Numbered from the stretch's first letter, positions 47,807-57,779 are shown. The stretch is 64,000 nt of DNA from Gammaproteobacteria bacterium (GCA_022599775.1 JAHZLQ010000059.1:1-64000), one strand, 5' to 3'. Translations and numbers: made by a program. The notes: generated by a model not told the origin, from the letters alone.

Positions 47807-50377
47807 ATGGACATCCGCGAACAACCCCTCACGCCATCGAGCCTTGATCGCCTGCGCGGCCGAGTCGGCGCCGAGCTGAAGCGGTGGTTCGCGGAGGAGC
47901 CGCCCGGCGCGTGGTTCGAGCGGGGGCTGCCGCCGCCGACGGTTGCGGAGATGCAACGGATCGCATCGGCCCGGCGTGTGTCCGGGCTTTTGCCGTACGA
48001 GAGTTACGACCCCGACAAACAACTGTTCTTCAACGGGGACGCTGCCGGTTTCGTCCTCGAGGCGACGCCGGCCGTCGGCATGGATCTGAAACGGATCAAG
48101 GTGCTGGCCGGGCTGTTCTCGCAGGGGCTGAAGGCGGGCACCTGCGTCCAGATCACGCTGTGGGCCGATCCGGACGTCCATGGCCTGCTGGATCGGTGGC
48201 GCGAGGCGCGGCCGCGGGGCGGCAGCCTGTTCTCGGTGCTGGCCGACCGTCGAGCGTCGTACCTTCGGGGCGGCTGCTGGGCGTCTCTGTTCGATTCGCA
48301 GGTGTTCCTGCTGCGCGACTGGCGGGTGTTGCTCAGTGTGACGCGGCCGATCGATCCGCGGCAGCCGGACGCTTCCGAGCTGGATTACCTGATGCGCGTG
48401 CGCGCGGCAATCGAGGGCATTCTCGCGAGCGCCGACATGGGCCATCTGCGCGTGGACGCGGAGCGCTTCATCGGCACGCTGGACGGCATGCTGAATCCGT
48501 CGCCCGAGCCACGGCCGACGTGGCGCTGGGACCCGGAGGTGCCGCTGGCAGAGCAGGTGATCGACCGCGACACGCTGCTGCTGGTCGGGCGCGACTGCCT
48601 GTCGCTGATCCATCGGGGATTCAACGTCTCCGTACTGCCGTTCTCGGTGCGGCAGTTCCCGCTGAACTGGGCGGGCTGGCAATCGGGCGAATTGATCGGC
48701 GCGCTGTTTTCCAATGTGCAGCGCCTGCCCTGCCCGGTGCTGTACACGCAGACCATCCATGTGACCGACCAGGTCGCGGCGCTGGGCAGCGCACGGCTCA
48801 AGGCCGCGCGGGCGACGCAGATGATGGATTCGCCAGTCGGGCGCTTCGTGCCGGTCTGGAAGGAGCGCAAGGCCGACTGGGACTACGTGGTCGGCAACAT
48901 GGAGGACGGCCACAGGCTGCTGCGCTCACACTGGCAGATCGTCGCGTTCGCGCGGGCCGGCGAGGAGGAGTTCTGCCTGCAGCGGCTGCGTTCGGTGTTC
49001 GAATCGCAGGGCTGGCAACTGTCGCAGGATCGGTTCACGGCGCTGGCGGCGCTGCGCTGTGCCTTGCCGATGACCGCTGGCCCGATGCTCGCCGACGAAT
49101 TGAAGCGACTCGGACTGCTGCGCTCGCGCCTGACCTGGAATGCGGTCAATACAGCGCCGCTGACGGCGGAATGGAAAGGCACGGGAACCCCGCTGCTGAT
49201 GACCTTCGGCCGGCGCGGTCAGGTGCAGTTCGTCGATTTCTTCGACAACCGCAAGGGCAACTACAACGTCGCGGTCGCGGCGACCAGCGGTGCCGGCAAG
49301 TCGTTCTTCACCAACGAACTGGTGGTGGCCACGCGCTCCACCGGTGGGCGCGTCAGCATCATCGATGCCGGCAAGAGCTATCTGAACATCTGCCGCCTGC
49401 TCGACGGTCAGTACGTGAGCTTCTCCCGCGCCGAGCGGCCGTGCCTGAATCCGTTTTCGACGGTCAATGCCGACGAATTCCAGGAGGAGGAACTGCCCCT
49501 GCTCAAGCAGTTGCATGCGCAGATGGCCTCGCCGGACGCCCCACTGTCGCCGCTGCAACTCGCGGTGCTGGAGCAGGCCATCGTCGCAAGCTGGAAGAAG
49601 TACGGCGCGGATGCCGAACCGACTGCGGTCGCCGCCGAGCTTGCGGTGATGGGCGCTAATGACGAGGCCGCGCGCGATCTGGCGACGATGCTGTTCCCCT
49701 ACACGCGCGACGGCAGCTACGGTCGCTATTTCAACGGCGCCTCGACGATCGCCCTGCACAACCCGCTGGTGGTGCTGGAGCTGGACGACCTCGTCAATAC
49801 GCCGGACCTGCAGTCCGTGGTGCTGCTGTCGCTGATGCTGTCGATCACCGAGGAGATGTACCGGCACGAACGTTCCGTCCGCAAGCTCGCGATCATCGAC
49901 GAGGCCTGGCAGTTGATGGGCCAGGGCCAGGCCGGCAAGTTCATCGAGCGCGGCTACCGCACCGCCCGCAAGTACGGCGGCGCGTTCATGACCATCACGC
50001 AGAGCATCAACGACTACTACAAGTCCGCCCTGTCGCGCGCGGCGCTGGAGAACAGCGACTTTCTGTGCCTGCTGCGGCAGAAGGCCGAGACGGTGCACAA
50101 GGCGCGCGCCGAGCAGCAGATCGCGATGGACGACGGCCTGCAGGAACTGCTGCTGTCGCTGGACAAGCAGGACGGCATGTATTCGGAGCTGGCGATCAAG
50201 GGGCCGGAAGGCGTGTCGGTCGGGCGACTGATCGTCGATCCGTTCTCGGAAAAGCTGTACTCGACGCAGGGCGCCGAGTTCCAGTTCGTGCAGGACACCC
50301 AGGCCCGCGGTCTGTCGCTGGTCGAGGCGGTGGACGAACTGGTGCGGCGTTCCTCGAAGCGCAAGGCGCAGACATGA
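47807..50377 (+). CDS. traC: Type IV secretion ATPase TraC
   Basis: Protein of 856 residues, VirB4-like. Walker A is SGAGKSFF near 494-501 and Walker B is KLAIIDEAWQLMG near 690-702, with the family pattern GYRTARKYGGAFMTITQS after it. The N-terminal half (TraC_F region) has VRQFPLNWAGWQSGELIG-like text near 285-302. It energises pilus assembly. A 229-bp part (49147-49375), covering Walker A, is repeated at 35874-36102. The gene lies 255 bases beyond the CBASS island, with no clear promoter visible in that gap. It overlaps trbI by four bases. Confidence 0.95.
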   Translation: MDIREQPLTPSSLDRLRGRVGAELKRWFAEEPPGAWFERGLPPPTVAEMQRIASARRVSGLLPYESYDPDKQLFFNGDAAGFVLEATPAVGMDLKRIKVLAGLFSQGLKAGTCVQITLWADPDVHGLLDRWREARPRGGSLFSVLADRRASYLRGGCWASLFDSQVFLLRDWRVLLSVTRPIDPRQPDASELDYLMRVRAAIEGILASADMGHLRVDAERFIGTLDGMLNPSPEPRPTWRWDPEVPLAEQVIDRDTLLLVGRDCLSLIHRGFNVSVLPFSVRQFPLNWAGWQSGELIGALFSNVQRLPCPVLYTQTIHVTDQVAALGSARLKAARATQMMDSPVGRFVPVWKERKADWDYVVGNMEDGHRLLRSHWQIVAFARAGEEEFCLQRLRSVFESQGWQLSQDRFTALAALRCALPMTAGPMLADELKRLGLLRSRLTWNAVNTAPLTAEWKGTGTPLLMTFGRRGQVQFVDFFDNRKGNYNVAVAATSGAGKSFFTNELVVATRSTGGRVSIIDAGKSYLNICRLLDGQYVSFSRAERPCLNPFSTVNADEFQEEELPLLKQLHAQMASPDAPLSPLQLAVLEQAIVASWKKYGADAEPTAVAAELAVMGANDEAARDLATMLFPYTRDGSYGRYFNGASTIALHNPLVVLELDDLVNTPDLQSVVLLSLMLSITEEMYRHERSVRKLAIIDEAWQLMGQGQAGKFIERGYRTARKYGGAFMTITQSINDYYKSALSRAALENSDFLCLLRQKAETVHKARAEQQIAMDDGLQELLLSLDKQDGMYSELAIKGPEGVSVGRLIVDPFSEKLYSTQGAEFQFVQDTQARGLSLVEAVDELVRRSSKRKAQT

Positions 50378-50760
50378 GTGAAGCGCCCTCCCCTGCGCCA
50401 ATGGCATCGACGCTGGCACTGGCCTGCGCGATCGGGCTGAGCAGCGCGCTGCTGACGGTTCTGGCCGTGCGCTGGCTCTCGCCACCGCCTGCCGTGGCGG
50501 TCGTGCAGATCGACCGCGTGCTGGCCGAGCACGTCGCGGCCGTGTCGCAGCGCGACTGGAACCCAGCGCGGCAGCAAGCGGAAGTGCAGCGCTTCGCCAA
50601 CGCGCTGGAAGCATCCCTCGTCGAGCTTTCGGACGAGGGACGCATCGTGCTGCTCAACGCACCGGCCGTGCTCAGCGGTGCGCCGGACCGCACGCCGGAA
50701 CTGCGCATGGCCTTGCAGCGGCGGCTGTCGGCTGAAGCCTCTCGGGAGACGGCGCCATGA
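50374..50760 (+). CDS. trbI: TrbI-like conjugation protein (F type)
   Basis: Protein of 128 residues with one N-terminal membrane helix (about 10-33, ACAIGLSSALLTVLAV) and a periplasmic tail containing VVQIDRVLAEHVAAVS near 39-54. This matches the small F TrbI, which modulates pilus retraction, and its place between traC and the S26 peptidase agrees. It is the F-type protein, not the VirB10-like TrbI of IncP plasmids. It overlaps both neighbours by four bases. Confidence 0.85.
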   Translation: MSEAPSPAPMASTLALACAIGLSSALLTVLAVRWLSPPPAVAVVQIDRVLAEHVAAVSQRDWNPARQQAEVQRFANALEASLVELSDEGRIVLLNAPAVLSGAPDRTPELRMALQRRLSAEASRETAP

Positions 50761-51299
50761 CCGCCCTGGTTGCCGCATGGTGGCACCATGCACGCACGTC
50801 ACCGCGCATACGCCGCGCGCGGCGGACGATGCTCGTTCTGGCGGCCTCGACGCTGACGGGCCTGGCGGTGCAGCAGCTGGTCTACGCACTGACCCCCTAC
50901 CGGCTGTGGTTCAACCTCAGCGACAGCCTGCCGGGCCTGGTCTACTGGGTGGAACTCGGCACGCTGCCGGCGCGCCGCGGCGACACCATCGTCTTCGTCC
51001 CGCCGCCGAACCGTTTCTACCCAAAGGAACTGAAGTTCACGAAGATCGCGCGCGGCCTGCCCGGCGACGTGATTTCCCGCGATGCGGCCGACCGCCGGGT
51101 TTTCGTCAACGGCCAATACGTCGGCGAGCTGCAAACCACCAGCTCGCGCGGCGAGCTGCTGCCCGGCCCGGTCGGCGTGGTGCCGCCGGATCATTACTGG
51201 GTGTGGACTCCGCACCCGCTTTCGCTGGACTCCCGCTATGCGGACATCGGCTATATCCCGCGCGATCGTGTGCTGGGCCGTGCTGTGCGTCTGTTCTGA
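50757..51299 (+). CDS. Conjugation-linked S26 signal peptidase (TraF_P/LepB-like)
   Basis: Protein of 180 residues with one membrane helix (about 20-43) and a signal peptidase fold: LPGLVYWVELGTLPARRGDTIVFVPP in parts (serine in an altered NLSDSLPG context near 55-61), KIARGLPGDVISR (the lysine region near 85-95), and GYIPRDRVLGRAVRLF at the end. Such peptidases replace host LepB for processing conjugation precursors in many F-like ICEs. It is clearly inside the operon, with traW starting within its last 62 bases. Confidence 0.87.
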   Translation: MTALVAAWWHHARTSPRIRRARRTMLVLAASTLTGLAVQQLVYALTPYRLWFNLSDSLPGLVYWVELGTLPARRGDTIVFVPPPNRFYPKELKFTKIARGLPGDVISRDAADRRVFVNGQYVGELQTTSSRGELLPGPVGVVPPDHYWVWTPHPLSLDSRYADIGYIPRDRVLGRAVRLF

Positions 51300-51891
51300 A
51301 CGCGCGGCTTCGGCCAACGCTGCCGATCTCGGCCGCATCGGCCCGGTCTGGCCGATCGCCGAACCTGACCTGCTCGCATCGATGCAGCGCAAGGCCGCGG
51401 CGAAGCTCGCCGACGGCGGCAACGCCCGGCTCGAATCCGAGCTTCGCGAACGTTCCGAGCGCTACGTCAGCGCCCCGCCCGCGCTCGGCCTGCCTCGCGC
51501 GACGACAGACAAAAGCTGGACGCTCGACCCTTCCGTCACCCTGCCCGACGACCTGCTTGATGCGGACGGCAAGCTGCTGATCCGCGCCGGCACGCGAGTC
51601 AATCCGCTCGATGTGCGGCCGCTGTCTCGCGTACTGGTGTTCGTCGACGCGGGTGACCCTGTGCAGTTGCACTGGCTGGAACGGACGCTGTCTTCTGCAC
51701 AGCCGGCCAAGCTGATCCTGACCGGTGGCTCGCCGGGCGATACCGCGAAGCACCTCGAACGCCGGGCGGTGTATTTCGACCAGAACGGCGAGCTGGTGCG
51801 CGCACTCGGCATCCACGAGGTGCCGACCACCGTGGAGCAGGAAGACCACCGCCTGCGCCTGCGCAGCTTCGATCCGGAGGAAGCGCCATGA
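51238..51891 (+). CDS. traW: Conjugative pilus assembly protein TraW
   Basis: Protein of 217 residues. The ATG at 51238 is chosen because it gives a signal peptide (SRAIVCWAVLCVCSERAASANA); it lies inside the preceding peptidase gene by 62 bases. The mature protein begins with the TraW text GRIGPVWPIAEPDLLASMQ and contains LLIRAGTRVNPLDVRPLSRVLVFVDAGD near 108-135 and LTGGSPGDTAKHLERRAVYFDQNG. TraW works with TraU and TrbC in pilus assembly. It shares an ATGA junction with traU. Confidence 0.9.
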   Translation: MRTSAISRAIVCWAVLCVCSERAASANAADLGRIGPVWPIAEPDLLASMQRKAAAKLADGGNARLESELRERSERYVSAPPALGLPRATTDKSWTLDPSVTLPDDLLDADGKLLIRAGTRVNPLDVRPLSRVLVFVDAGDPVQLHWLERTLSSAQPAKLILTGGSPGDTAKHLERRAVYFDQNGELVRALGIHEVPTTVEQEDHRLRLRSFDPEEAP

Positions 51892-52892
51892 GCGTGCGCG
51901 TTCGGCTGGCCGTCGCCCTGTGCCTGCTGTGCGGTGCGATCTGCACGCGCACGACGGCCGGCGCGACCGGTCCCTGCGGCGGCGGGTTTCCGGATCTGAT
52001 CAACGACATCTGCTGGACCTGCGTCTTCCCGATCTCGATCGGTCCGGCGTCCGTCAGCCTCGGTGAGCCCGACAGCGGCGATACGGCGCCGCTGGTCTGC
52101 TCCTGCCCGGAACCGCCGCCGGTGTTCATTCGATATGGCATCGGCGTCGGCTTCTGGGAGCCGGCGCGGGTCGCCGAAGTCGTGCGCACGCCGTACTGCT
52201 CGCCGACGCTCGGCGGCGAAACCCTGTCCGACATGCCCGCGACGCGCGGCACCCACGGCGACGGCGGCCATGGCCAGCATCAGGCCGCGTTCTACCACGT
52301 GCACTGGTACACGTTTCCGGTGCTGTCCTGGATCGGCGCCGCGATGACCTCGGCAATGTGCGCGAGCGAGGACAGCTTCGACCTCGTCTACGTCACCGAG
52401 CTGGACCCGCTGTGGGACGACGATGAGCTGGCGTTTCTGATCAACCCGGAGGCGATCCTGTTCGGCAACATCGCGGCGCAGGCGGCCTGCATCGCCGATA
52501 CCGCCGCGGCGACGGTCGGATTCGGCATCGACGAGCTGTTCTGGTGCTCCGGCTCGCAGGGTTCGGTCTACCCGCTGGCGGGCACCAACGCGCACCACAT
52601 CGGCGCCACCGATACCAGTCTGCTGCTGACGCACCGCATGGCGGCCAAGCTGCATCGCCAGCTCGTGGCGCTGGATACCTCGACGACGGGCGCCATGTGC
52701 GGACCGATCGCCCAGCCGATCCTGCGCAAGGGGCAGTACAAGACCCAGCAGCTCTATCCGATCGCGCAGACGCAGCACGGCATTCCGTTCGGGCGGCCGA
52801 GCGCGATCTGGGCGGCCGGGCACGAGTTCCCCTACGAGGGCGAGGACCAGACGCATCTGGTCTGGAGGAAGCGGCTGTGCTGCGCGTTCTGA
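51888..52892 (+). CDS. traU: Conjugative assembly protein TraU
   Basis: Protein of 334 residues with a signal peptide and many cysteines (CGGGFPDLINDICWTCVFPISIG; CSCPEPPPVF; CWSS-like pairs). The family motifs YGIGVGFWEPARVAEVVRTPYCSPTLGG and YHVHWYTFPVLSWI are clear. TraU is periplasmic and acts in DNA transfer and pilus assembly; its cysteines need disulphide formation by TraF or TrbB. It overlaps trbC, whose GTG start lies 15 bases before the traU stop. Confidence 0.94.
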   Translation: MSVRVRLAVALCLLCGAICTRTTAGATGPCGGGFPDLINDICWTCVFPISIGPASVSLGEPDSGDTAPLVCSCPEPPPVFIRYGIGVGFWEPARVAEVVRTPYCSPTLGGETLSDMPATRGTHGDGGHGQHQAAFYHVHWYTFPVLSWIGAAMTSAMCASEDSFDLVYVTELDPLWDDDELAFLINPEAILFGNIAAQAACIADTAAATVGFGIDELFWCSGSQGSVYPLAGTNAHHIGATDTSLLLTHRMAAKLHRQLVALDTSTTGAMCGPIAQPILRKGQYKTQQLYPIAQTQHGIPFGRPSAIWAAGHEFPYEGEDQTHLVWRKRLCCAF

Positions 52893-53587
52893 TGCTGTCG
52901 ATGGCTCTGGGCTTCGGCGCCTTCGCGTGGGCGGCGTGGAGCCAGTCCGCGCCGGCGCCGGATTCGGCCGAACTGGACCAGGCCCAGCAACGGGCGCGAG
53001 AGGCCGTGCGGCAGGCGCTGGGCAGCCAGCCGGATGCCGACGAGATTCAGCGCGTCACGCGAGCATCACCACCAAGCACGAAGCCGCTGCTGCGCCTGCC
53101 GAGTTCCATCGAAGACCCGACGGGATCGTTGACACTTCAATCCGAACCGCGCCCCTGGACCGCAGCGCGCGAACCCCGGCTGCTGATCATGGTGTCGTTC
53201 TCAATGCCGGATGCCGCCCTGCGTTCGCTCGCACACGAGGCCCGACGCATCGGCGCGCCGCTGGTATTGCGCGGTCTGGTCAAGGACTCGTTCCCGGAAA
53301 CGCTGGCCGCAATCCGGTCGCTCGCGGGTGAGGCACCGGACATGTCCGGCGTCTCGATCGATCCGACGCTGTTCACGCGCTTCGCCGTGCAGTCCGTACC
53401 GACCTACGTGCTGCTGCTGGAGCCGCTGCGGACCTGCACGAGCACCGAATGCGCGGTGCCGAACCATCTGCGACTGTCCGGCGAATCCGGGCTCCGGCAC
53501 GTGCTCGAAACCATGGGGCGTGGGGCCGGCCCCGAGGTGCGCGCGATCGTCGATCCGCTCGCGGCCCGACTGGATGCGGCGCCATGA
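52877..53587 (+). CDS. trbC: Conjugation protein TrbC (F type)
   Basis: Protein of 236 residues. GTG at 52877 is chosen because GGAGGA lies seven bases upstream and the resulting N-terminus (LRVLMLSMALGFGAFAWAAWS) is a signal peptide. The TrbC_Ftype domain is at about 90-210: LIMVSFSMPDAALRSLAHEARRIGAPLVLRGLVKDSF in parts and DPTLFTRFAVQSVPTYVL. The fold is thioredoxin-like without CxxC. It works with TraW and TraU. It overlaps traN by four bases. Confidence 0.9.
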   Translation: MLRVLMLSMALGFGAFAWAAWSQSAPAPDSAELDQAQQRAREAVRQALGSQPDADEIQRVTRASPPSTKPLLRLPSSIEDPTGSLTLQSEPRPWTAAREPRLLIMVSFSMPDAALRSLAHEARRIGAPLVLRGLVKDSFPETLAAIRSLAGEAPDMSGVSIDPTLFTRFAVQSVPTYVLLLEPLRTCTSTECAVPNHLRLSGESGLRHVLETMGRGAGPEVRAIVDPLAARLDAAP

Positions 53588-55530
53588 ACCAGCGCTTCGG
53601 GTTGCACGTCGTCATCGCGCTGGCACTGTGCGCCTGCTTCGCCGCGCGCGGCGACCAGCCCCTGATGCCTGCTGAGCAGCAGGCCCGCGAGCTCGGCGCG
53701 CAAGGCAACGCCGCCGCCACCGATGCAGCGACGGAACCGGACACCAGCGAGTACCCGTGGTACCAGGGCACGGACGTGCCGGAGACCGGCTACTACGACG
53801 ACGGCGCCGCGATCGAGCAGGAAGCGCAGGCGGCGGCCGCGACCGATCCGGTGGGTCAGTACGTGCAGGAATCCGCCGTGCAACGGCCCAGCTTTGCGTT
53901 CGGCGACGACGAGCCGATGTTCCAGCACGAGGACCAGGCCAACGCCTCCGCCAACGCGCTGACCGAGACCTATGCGGATTGCCAGGTCCTGAGCGTCGAC
54001 GAACCGGGCACCTACACCGAGGCTTCCTGTGCCGCCGGCACCCTCGACCCCGCGCCCACCTGCACCGATACCCTGAGTTGTGCCTGCGATCCGCAGTGCG
54101 ACGCTGCGGTTGCGCTCGACGGCGTCCAGTCCGACATGCCGTTCGACTACACGATGCCGGACCTGACCCTGGGCCAGGTCGGCGGAAACTACTGGAGCGG
54201 CGACTGCACGGTGTTCGATCGCAGCTTTGTGTTCACGCTGGGCAGCGCCGCTCAGGTCAAGGAATTCGTGCTGACCGAGACCCACTGGGACGACTGGCAG
54301 CTCATCGAGATCAACGGCACCGTCGTGTCCAACCTGCCGATGGGCGGCGACCGCCTTGAAGTCGTCGATGGCCGGGTCTGGTACAGCGAAACCGACTCCG
54401 CTGGTTGCTCCGAACGCCGCACGCAAGCGGCGACGCCCACGCTGGACCTGCGGTCGCTGCTGCACAGCGGCGTCAATACGATCCACCTGCGCACGGTGGT
54501 CGTCGACAAGGGGGAAAGTTGGGCGCGTTTCCGCCTGACCGGCCGGTGCGACTGTGCGGACACCTGGACCCGCAGTTGCAGCGACGACGTCGAGTCGCGT
54601 GAATCCTGCCAGCTCATCGACACGGTCTGCATCGAAGGGGCGAACGAAACCCGCATCGTCGATGGCGTTCCCGTCACGCGCGACTGCTGGGTCACGCAGG
54701 AACGCTACGCCTGCGACGACCCGATGGAACCGGAAGACGCGGCCTGCGATGCACTTCGCGCCGACGGATGCGAGCAGATGGACGCGACCTGCACCGCCAC
54801 CGACGACACGGGTCTGTGCACACGATGGCGCTACGACTTCCGCTGCCCGCTCGGCGAGCCAACGACGACCGCGGTCACCGTCTGCGGCTCCGATCTGTAT
54901 TGCCCCGGTGGCGCCTGCGTGTCCGACGTACCGGCGGTCGAGTCGGCCGCCGAAGACCTGCCCTATGCCGCGACGATGCTCGCCGCCGCGCAAACCACCG
55001 CGGACGACTTCGACGCAGACACGCTGAGCCTTTTCAGGGGCGAAGGCATGAAGTGCAGCAAGGACGACTTCGGCTATGCCGACTGCTGCGCTGACGACGG
55101 CTGGGGGCAGGACATCGGGCTTGCCCAGTGCAGCGCCGACGAACAGACGCTGGGTCTGGCGAAGCAGGCCGGCATGACGCACTACGTCGGCAGCTACAGC
55201 ACCGGCCTGTTCAACACCACGACGAAGAAGAGCTACTGCGTCTACGGCAGCCTGCTGTCCCGAATCATCAATGAGGCGGGACACGAGCAGTTAGGCATCG
55301 ACTGGGGCTCCGCCAGGGAGCCGAATTGCCGCGCGCTCACCACGGAAGAGGTCGAGGCGCTGGACTGGTCGATCATCGACTTCTCCGAGTTCTACGCGAC
55401 GGCGAGCGCCACTGCCGACGCCGCGATGCAGGACATGGAGACCAGCGAGGAAATCGAGCAGCGGCTGGAAAGCGAACTTCAGCGGATGATCGAATCCGGC
55501 TCGCCGAGCGGCGACGGAGGGGGCGGATGA
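53584..55530 (+). CDS. traN: Outer-membrane mating-pair stabilisation protein TraN
   Basis: Protein of 648 residues with a signal peptide ending ALALCACFAARG and a very high cysteine content in the middle (for example CADTWTRSC, CEQMDATC, CRWRYDFRC-like spacing, CGSDLYCPGGAC). The C-terminal part has the family segment CSKDDFGYADCCADDGWGQDIGLAQCS in parts near 493-519 and KSYCVYGSLLSRIINEAG. TraN contacts the recipient surface; its variable tip decides recipient preference. It overlaps traF by four bases. Confidence 0.93.
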   Translation: MNQRFGLHVVIALALCACFAARGDQPLMPAEQQARELGAQGNAAATDAATEPDTSEYPWYQGTDVPETGYYDDGAAIEQEAQAAAATDPVGQYVQESAVQRPSFAFGDDEPMFQHEDQANASANALTETYADCQVLSVDEPGTYTEASCAAGTLDPAPTCTDTLSCACDPQCDAAVALDGVQSDMPFDYTMPDLTLGQVGGNYWSGDCTVFDRSFVFTLGSAAQVKEFVLTETHWDDWQLIEINGTVVSNLPMGGDRLEVVDGRVWYSETDSAGCSERRTQAATPTLDLRSLLHSGVNTIHLRTVVVDKGESWARFRLTGRCDCADTWTRSCSDDVESRESCQLIDTVCIEGANETRIVDGVPVTRDCWVTQERYACDDPMEPEDAACDALRADGCEQMDATCTATDDTGLCTRWRYDFRCPLGEPTTTAVTVCGSDLYCPGGACVSDVPAVESAAEDLPYAATMLAAAQTTADDFDADTLSLFRGEGMKCSKDDFGYADCCADDGWGQDIGLAQCSADEQTLGLAKQAGMTHYVGSYSTGLFNTTTKKSYCVYGSLLSRIINEAGHEQLGIDWGSAREPNCRALTTEEVEALDWSIIDFSEFYATASATADAAMQDMETSEEIEQRLESELQRMIESGSPSGDGGGG

Positions 55531-56339
55531 GGCACCTGCTGCTGGCGGCCGCAGTCGCCGCGCTTCCCGCCGCAGCGTTCGGCGACGACGCCCAACCCGA
55601 GTGGTTTCGCCTGCATGCCGAAGGCTGGTTCTGGTACGTCGAACCCCCGCCCGTCGAAGAAGCGCCGCCACCGGACGCACCCGTGGACGCGGCGCCGCCG
55701 ATCGCCCTCGACCCCATGGCGCGGGTGCAGCAACAGCGCGAGGCGCTAGAACGCGCAATGGCGCTGGCCGTACTTGAGCCGACGCCCGAACACCTGCGCG
55801 CCTATCTGCAACTCAACCAAGCGCTGATGGCGCAGTCCCAGGCCTTCGCCGAAACCTGGAAACAGGTCGTCTGGACCACGCCGAGCCTCGACCACGGTCT
55901 GGTCAGCCCGACCGGTGCGGCGGCGCGTACGCAGGCAGACATCAAGGCCGCCGGACAGCGGACGCAACTCGCGGCGGCCGCGGACCGCTACGGCCTGCTG
56001 TTCTTCTTCCGCGGCGACTGTCCGTTCTGCCACCAGTTCGCGCCGGTGCTGAGCCGATTCGCGACCGACCACGGATTCACCGTGATTCCCGTATCGCTGG
56101 ACGGCGGCGTGCTGCCGGAGTATCCCCAGCCGCGCAGCAATTTCGACGCGGCGGCACGGCTGGAAGTCAGCGCCTACCCGGCCGTGTACCTGCTGGACCC
56201 CGCCACCCGCAAGGTCGCACCGGCGGTGTTCGGCGCCGTCGGCTACAGCGAACTGGCGCAGCGGCTGTCGGCGGCGATCGACGCCCTCGAAAACGAACCG
56301 CAAGGCGGCCTCGATGTCGCCGGGAGACTGATGCCATGA
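55527..56339 (+). CDS. traF: Conjugative pilus assembly protein TraF (thioredoxin-like)
   Basis: Protein of 270 residues with a signal peptide and a thioredoxin fold in the C-terminal half. A CPFC motif lies near 166-169 in FFFRGDCPFCHQFAPVL. F-plasmid TraF lacks an active-site pair, whereas TrbB has it; this protein has it, so it may do both jobs as a disulphide isomerase for the Cys-rich TraU, TraH and TraN. The text YAYPAVYLLDPATRK-like cis-proline region is at about 212-228. It overlaps traH by four bases. Confidence 0.9.
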   Translation: MRHLLLAAAVAALPAAAFGDDAQPEWFRLHAEGWFWYVEPPPVEEAPPPDAPVDAAPPIALDPMARVQQQREALERAMALAVLEPTPEHLRAYLQLNQALMAQSQAFAETWKQVVWTTPSLDHGLVSPTGAAARTQADIKAAGQRTQLAAAADRYGLLFFFRGDCPFCHQFAPVLSRFATDHGFTVIPVSLDGGVLPEYPQPRSNFDAAARLEVSAYPAVYLLDPATRKVAPAVFGAVGYSELAQRLSAAIDALENEPQGGLDVAGRLMP

Positions 56340-57760
56340 AAACGACGATCGTGCTGCTCGCCGCCTGCACCACCGCAGCAATCGCGCTCTGCGCGCCTGC
56401 CCGCGCCGACCTGGGCGAAGACCTGGAGGCGTTCTTTGGCGACATGAATTACGCCAACGTCACCCAGCCCGGCGTCTACGAAGGCCAGAGTGCGGGCTAC
56501 TTCACCGGCGGCGGCCTCTACGTGCGCAATCCGGTGCGCGAGTTCGATCTGGTCAACGTGCAGATGCCGCGCTTCCGCGCCGGCTGCGGCGGCATCGACA
56601 TGTATCTGGGCGGCTTCAGCTACATCGATTCGGACATGTTCGTGGAACTGCTGCGCAGCATCGGCGAGAACGCCACGGGTCTGGCCTTCATGCTGGCGAT
56701 GCAGGTGGTCTCGCCGCAGATCACCGAGTCGATCGCCAAGCTGAACTCCTGGGCACAGGAATACCTGACGAACGACATCAATTCCTGCGAGGCCGCCACG
56801 TCGATGCTGGGCGGCGCCCTGGAGATGGCGGGTGCCACCGAGCAGGCCTGCATCCTCAACCGCACGCAGAACCTAGGCGAGGACTACGCCACTGCCAAGG
56901 TCGCATGCCGCAACAATCCCAACGACGACGGCGCGGCCGCGGATGCGCCGCAGCTGCTGTTCACGCGCGGCAACCTCGCCTGGCGCGCGATGATGAAGAT
57001 TCCGTTCTTCCAGTCGGACCTCGATCTCGCCGAGGCTGTGATGAACCTGACCGGCACGCTGATCGTGGAGGCCGACACCGACAGCGCCGATCCGGCGCCA
57101 CAGTTCCGCCGCATTCCATCACTGCTGGTTGCGAGCGGCGGCTCCGCCGAGAATGCCGCGCTGCTGACGGCGATGATCGAAGGCGGTTCTGCCGACATCT
57201 ATACCTGCCTCGACGCGAGCGCCAGCGAGAACGCCTGCGAGCAGACCTCCGCGAGCCCGGAAGCCGTCACGATCTCGTCGACGCAGGCGCTGCAGCCCAA
57301 GGTCGAATCGCTGCTGATGGGCCTGGTCGAAAAGCTGCGTGACGACAGCGGCTCGCCCACGGACGACGAACTGGGCCTGATCCGCTCCACCTCGCTGCCG
57401 GTCTACAAGTACCTGACCGTCAGCACCGCGTACTTTCCCACCAATGCCGAAAGCGAGGCCAAGCAGTATTCGTTTCTGATCGCCAAGGACCTGCTGTACG
57501 TCTACCTGACCGACCTGCTGCGCGCCGTCGAGGCCGGCGCCGCCCGCATGCAGGACAGCGCCGGCCAGTCCACGGTCGCGGGCTTTCTCGTCGACATCCG
57601 CGAGGCGCGGCGCGCGATTTCGCAGGCGCAGGGCAAGGTGCGCGAAGACTTCCAGTTCGCGCTGGACATGACCAACCGCACGCGCAACTACGAGCACGCG
57701 CTGGTGTCGCGCCTTTCCCCGACCGTGGTGCAGGCGGCGCTGTACAACCCGCAGCGCTGA
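56336..57760 (+). CDS. traH: Conjugative pilus assembly protein TraH
   Basis: Protein of 474 residues with a signal peptide and the TraH text FFGDMNYANVTQPGVYEGQSAGYFTGGGLYVRNP in parts near 32-66, then GCGGIDMYLGGFSYIDSDMFVELL. C-terminal helices are predicted as coiled coil (YLTDLLRAVEAGAARMQDS; ISQAQGKVREDFQFAL). TraH is an outer-membrane-associated part of the F pilus assembly group with TraF and TraU. The gene is followed by 19 bases and then traG. Confidence 0.94.
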   Translation: MKTTIVLLAACTTAAIALCAPARADLGEDLEAFFGDMNYANVTQPGVYEGQSAGYFTGGGLYVRNPVREFDLVNVQMPRFRAGCGGIDMYLGGFSYIDSDMFVELLRSIGENATGLAFMLAMQVVSPQITESIAKLNSWAQEYLTNDINSCEAATSMLGGALEMAGATEQACILNRTQNLGEDYATAKVACRNNPNDDGAAADAPQLLFTRGNLAWRAMMKIPFFQSDLDLAEAVMNLTGTLIVEADTDSADPAPQFRRIPSLLVASGGSAENAALLTAMIEGGSADIYTCLDASASENACEQTSASPEAVTISSTQALQPKVESLLMGLVEKLRDDSGSPTDDELGLIRSTSLPVYKYLTVSTAYFPTNAESEAKQYSFLIAKDLLYVYLTDLLRAVEAGAARMQDSAGQSTVAGFLVDIREARRAISQAQGKVREDFQFALDMTNRTRNYEHALVSRLSPTVVQAALYNPQR

Positions 57761-57779
57761 CACAGGGGCGCAGCGCGCC

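Noticed and set aside
48926-50614. 562-codon minus-strand frame opposite traC
   Set aside because: It mirrors traC coding and has Arg/Gln-rich text without motifs; the plus strand encodes Walker A and B.
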